DNA of 19,717 nucleotides from Pseudomonadota bacterium (GTDB lineage: Bacteria > Myxococcota > Myxococcia > Myxococcales > Myxococcaceae): contig JAFADT010000115.1 of the NCBI GenBank assembly GCA_023424585.1, positions 1 to 19,717 of the forward strand, written 5' to 3'. Positions 17,167-19,717 of the stretch are shown here, in pieces. Position numbers and translations under genes: made by a program. Within the stretch, counting starts at the first letter, position 1; the number at the start of each line of letters is the position of its first letter. The notes beneath the pieces were generated by a model. That model did not search any database and was not told the origin of the DNA. It saw only the letters and a program-made list of their open reading frames with translations.

Positions 17167-19717
17167 ATGAGCGCGCAGATCAGTGCCCTGTCCAGGTATC
17201 GCGGTTTCAATCACGCCTCCGCGACCCTGCCGGAAGTCCTCCGGAACACCGCCGCCCATTGCTCCGCCAAAGGCATCACCCACCTGCTCCCGGGCGACGC
17301 GTCCGAGGACTTCCAGTCCTACGCGGAGCTGCTGAAGCAGGCCGAGGACGTCGCGCAGGTCCTCTATGCCAAGGGGCTCCAGCCGGGGGATCCGCTCATC
17401 TTCCTCGTGGACTCCTCCCGGATGTTCCTGACGGTCTTCTGGGGATGTGTCCTGGCCGGGATCGTCCCGGCCCCCCTGGCGCCCCCGGCGAGCGCCAGCC
17501 CGGACGCGCTCGAGGCCCAGCGGATCTTCAATGTCTGGAAGGTGCTCGGCTGTCCCATTCTCTGTGATTCGAGGCATGACGAGACCTTTGGCGTCCTGAG
17601 AGCGCTGCTGGGGGACGAGGGGAGGCTCCTCACGGCGGAGGAGCTGCTCGCCGAGGCGACCATCAGCCCGGCACGGCGCCAGGAGCTGCCCCGGAGCTCC
17701 GCCGGGGACACCGTCATCCTCCAGTTCTCCTCTGGCAGCACGGGCACGCCGAAGGGCGCCCTGCTCTCACACGCCAACCTGCTATCCAATGCCCGCGCCA
17801 TGGCCGCAGGGCTGCACGTCCAGCCGTCCGACAGCCTCCTGGCGTGGCTGCCCTATTTCCACGACTACGGCCTGTTCGGCTGTCACCTGATGCCGCTGCT
17901 GGCGGGCCTCCACCAGCACAAGATGGCGCCGCAGCACTTCGCCCGGCGGCCCTACCTGTGGATGGAGAAGATCCACCAGCACCGCATCACCCACACCTGC
18001 TCCACCAATACCGGGCTGGAGTACCTGCTGAAGTACCTCCAGGCGAAGAAGGGCCGCGTCCCCGCGCTGGAGCTCTCCTGCCTGAAGTCGTTCTCCGTGG
18101 GCGCGGAGATGGTGTCGGTCTCCGCCTGCGAGAAGCTGGCCGAGGTGCTGGCGCCCAGCGGCTTCACGCCCCACGTCTTCGTGCCGGGGTACGGCCTGAC
18201 GGAGACCACCATGGCGGCCGCGGCCCACCCCCTGGGTGAGCCGCTGCGCGCCGTCCGCATCGACCGTCAGCGGATGATCCGCGACGGAGCCATCGTCTAC
18301 CGCCGGGAGCCGGGCCCGGACGTGGCGGAGTTCGCCTGCATCGGCCCGGCGGTGGACGAGTGCGCCGTGCGCATCAGCGGGCCCGACGGCGCCCCCCTGC
18401 CGCCCCACCAGCTCGGCATCATCGAGGTGCGCGGACAAAACGTCTTCGAGCGCTACTTCAACACCCCGGAGCCGGCCGTGAGCGCGGACGGGTGGCTGTC
18501 CACGGGGGATGTGGGGTTCATGGACGACGAGCGCCGGCTCACCATCACCGGGCGGGCCAAGGAGATGATCCTCGTCCACGGTCAGAACTACTACCCCTTC
18601 GACATCGAGCAACTGGCGCTGCAGGGCGCCCCCGCGGACAAGCTGCGGCTCATCGTCGTGTGTGGCTTCCACGACCCCCGCGTGGGGCGCGAGCGGGTGG
18701 TGCTCTTCTATGTGCCCCACCACATCTCCAAGGACGAGGACGCGGCCGACTTCCTGCGGGCCATGGGCGACCGCGTCAACACCCTGGCGGGCTTCCCCAT
18801 CCACCACTTCGTCCCCATCACGCAGAAGGAGGTGCCCAGGACCACCAGCGGCAAGGTGATGCGCCGCGCCCTGGCCGAGCAGTTCATCGCCGGGGACTTC
18901 GATGAGCGGTGCGAGCGGCTGGACGCGCTGCTGCGCAAGCAGCGGGCCGCCACGGACGCCGGCGAGCTGGATCCCGAGCAGGTGGTCCGCGCCGTCTGGT
19001 CGGAGGTCCTGGAGGTCTCCCCCGAGCAGCTGACCCCCACCACCGGGCTGTTCCACCTGGGAGGGGACTCCATCAAGGCCATGCGCATCCAGGGCCGCCT
19101 CGAGGCCCTCTTCCAGACCCGCCTGGAGAGCAACTTCAGCTACATGCACCCGCTGCTCAGGCAGCAGGTCCAGTTCTTCCAGCAGCTGGACCGCTCCATC
19201 ACGCCTCCGCAGACGGAGTTCGAGGTCATCCTGCGCAGCCTGGTGGCCTCCGTCTTCAAGCTCCCGGCCGAGTCCCTCAGCGTCACGGAGGAGCTCGTCT
19301 CCAAGGCCCGGAAGCTGTCCGATGTCCTCCAGCTCATGACGGAGGTCCAGCGCATCTTCTGCGTGAAGGCGCTGCCCTCCGGGTTCATGGACCTCAAGAC
19401 GATCCGCGAGATGGCGGCCTGTCTCTGGAGGGAGGTCATCGAGTCCAGGCGCAGCGGCGCCGAGCGCGACAAGCCCTTCCCGCTCATGAACTTCCAGGAG
19501 ACCCTCTACTTCCACCGCAAGGGCATCGTCCGCAACGAGCCCTCGGGGCTCAGCTGCTACATCCTCCTGCGGCTCGACGTGAAGGGGGACCTGCGGCAGG
19601 ACGCGCTGGACCGCGCCTTCGACGCGCTCATCCGCCGGCACTCCATCCTGCGGGCCATCGTGGACGAGGCGGAGGACCGCCCGCGCTTCCGCATCCTCCC
19701 GGAGGTCCCGCCGACGC
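17167..19717 (+). CDS. NRPS starter: FAAL-like domain, carrier, degenerate carrier, condensation start; 3' end missing
   Basis: Open to the window edge; 850 residues are visible. The ATG at 17167 has GGAG five bases upstream. Residues 1 to about 590 are an adenylate-forming domain: FSSGSTGTPKGALLSH (188-202), WLPYFHDYGLFG (227-238), YGLTETT (342-348), STGD (445-448), GRAKEMI (462-468), GQNYYPFDIE (472-481) and the catalytic Lys563 in PRTTSGK. The WLPYFHD motif, the long insert after YGLTETT (about 352-400) and G.NYYP.DIE point to a fatty acyl-AMP ligase rather than an amino-acid adenylation domain. Carrier 1 spans about 600-672, with its phosphopantetheine Ser635 in LGGDSIKAM. Carrier-like region 2 spans 684-760 but reads SKARKLSDV where LGxDSL is expected. 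A condensation domain begins near 768 (FPLMNFQETLYF; RRHSILRA at 823-830); its HHxxxDG lies beyond the window. Inferred role: activates and loads a fatty acid to start a lipopeptide. The product is unknown. Confidence 0.92.
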   Translation, partial: MSAQISALSRYRGFNHASATLPEVLRNTAAHCSAKGITHLLPGDASEDFQSYAELLKQAEDVAQVLYAKGLQPGDPLIFLVDSSRMFLTVFWGCVLAGIVPAPLAPPASASPDALEAQRIFNVWKVLGCPILCDSRHDETFGVLRALLGDEGRLLTAEELLAEATISPARRQELPRSSAGDTVILQFSSGSTGTPKGALLSHANLLSNARAMAAGLHVQPSDSLLAWLPYFHDYGLFGCHLMPLLAGLHQHKMAPQHFARRPYLWMEKIHQHRITHTCSTNTGLEYLLKYLQAKKGRVPALELSCLKSFSVGAEMVSVSACEKLAEVLAPSGFTPHVFVPGYGLTETTMAAAAHPLGEPLRAVRIDRQRMIRDGAIVYRREPGPDVAEFACIGPAVDECAVRISGPDGAPLPPHQLGIIEVRGQNVFERYFNTPEPAVSADGWLSTGDVGFMDDERRLTITGRAKEMILVHGQNYYPFDIEQLALQGAPADKLRLIVVCGFHDPRVGRERVVLFYVPHHISKDEDAADFLRAMGDRVNTLAGFPIHHFVPITQKEVPRTTSGKVMRRALAEQFIAGDFDERCERLDALLRKQRAATDAGELDPEQVVRAVWSEVLEVSPEQLTPTTGLFHLGGDSIKAMRIQGRLEALFQTRLESNFSYMHPLLRQQVQFFQQLDRSITPPQTEFEVILRSLVASVFKLPAESLSVTEELVSKARKLSDVLQLMTEVQRIFCVKALPSGFMDLKTIREMAACLWREVIESRRSGAERDKPFPLMNFQETLYFHRKGIVRNEPSGLSCYILLRLDVKGDLRQDALDRAFDALIRRHSILRAIVDEAEDRPRFRILPEVPPT

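Noticed and set aside
17782..19641. A 619-codon minus-strand open frame antisense to the NRPS gene
   Set aside because: Shadow of the FAAL/carrier coding sequence; no independent motif or ribosome-binding site.

Overview
The window looks like chromosomal DNA of a high-GC deltaproteobacterium, most likely a myxobacterium of the Myxococcus/Corallococcus type. That placement is inferred from the very strong G/C third-position bias, the style of the large Ig/FN3/lamin-tail lipoprotein, and the mix of ordinary housekeeping genes with the start of a large nonribosomal peptide synthetase (NRPS) gene. No rRNA, tRNA, CRISPR array or insertion sequence was recognised.

The left part (1-13280) is core-like. 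It holds the 3' portion of a glycogen phosphorylase gene (+), which converges across a short hairpin on an M3-family zinc oligopeptidase (-). Next on the minus strand comes a 1439-residue lipoprotein made of Ig-like repeats, an FN3 domain and two lamin-tail domains. After it is a two-gene unit in which dnaE (DNA polymerase III alpha) is followed 20 bp later by a short-chain dehydrogenase resembling 2,4-dienoyl-CoA reductase.

The right part (13281-19717) looks more accessory. A 582-bp stretch with at most one tiny ORF separates dnaE from a UDP-N-acetylglucosamine 6-dehydrogenase-type gene (-). A 670-bp, comparatively AT-rich divergent spacer with several inverted repeats follows. On the other side of it run, on the plus strand, a 12-TM MFS drug/H+ antiporter-type exporter and, 117 bp later, an open-ended NRPS gene. 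That gene starts with a fatty acyl-AMP ligase (FAAL)-like adenylation domain, then a normal carrier domain, then a second carrier-like domain that appears to lack its phosphopantetheine serine, then the start of a condensation domain. The simplest reading is the left edge of a lipopeptide cluster: FAAL loads a fatty acid, the first carrier presents it, a condensation domain would acylate the first amino acid, and the MFS protein exports the product. The sugar-nucleotide dehydrogenase may belong to this cluster or to a separate surface-polysaccharide pathway; the sequence does not decide.

The most unusual item is the FAAL-carrier-degenerate carrier-condensation arrangement at the right edge. 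Its product cannot be predicted because the rest of the assembly line lies outside the window.
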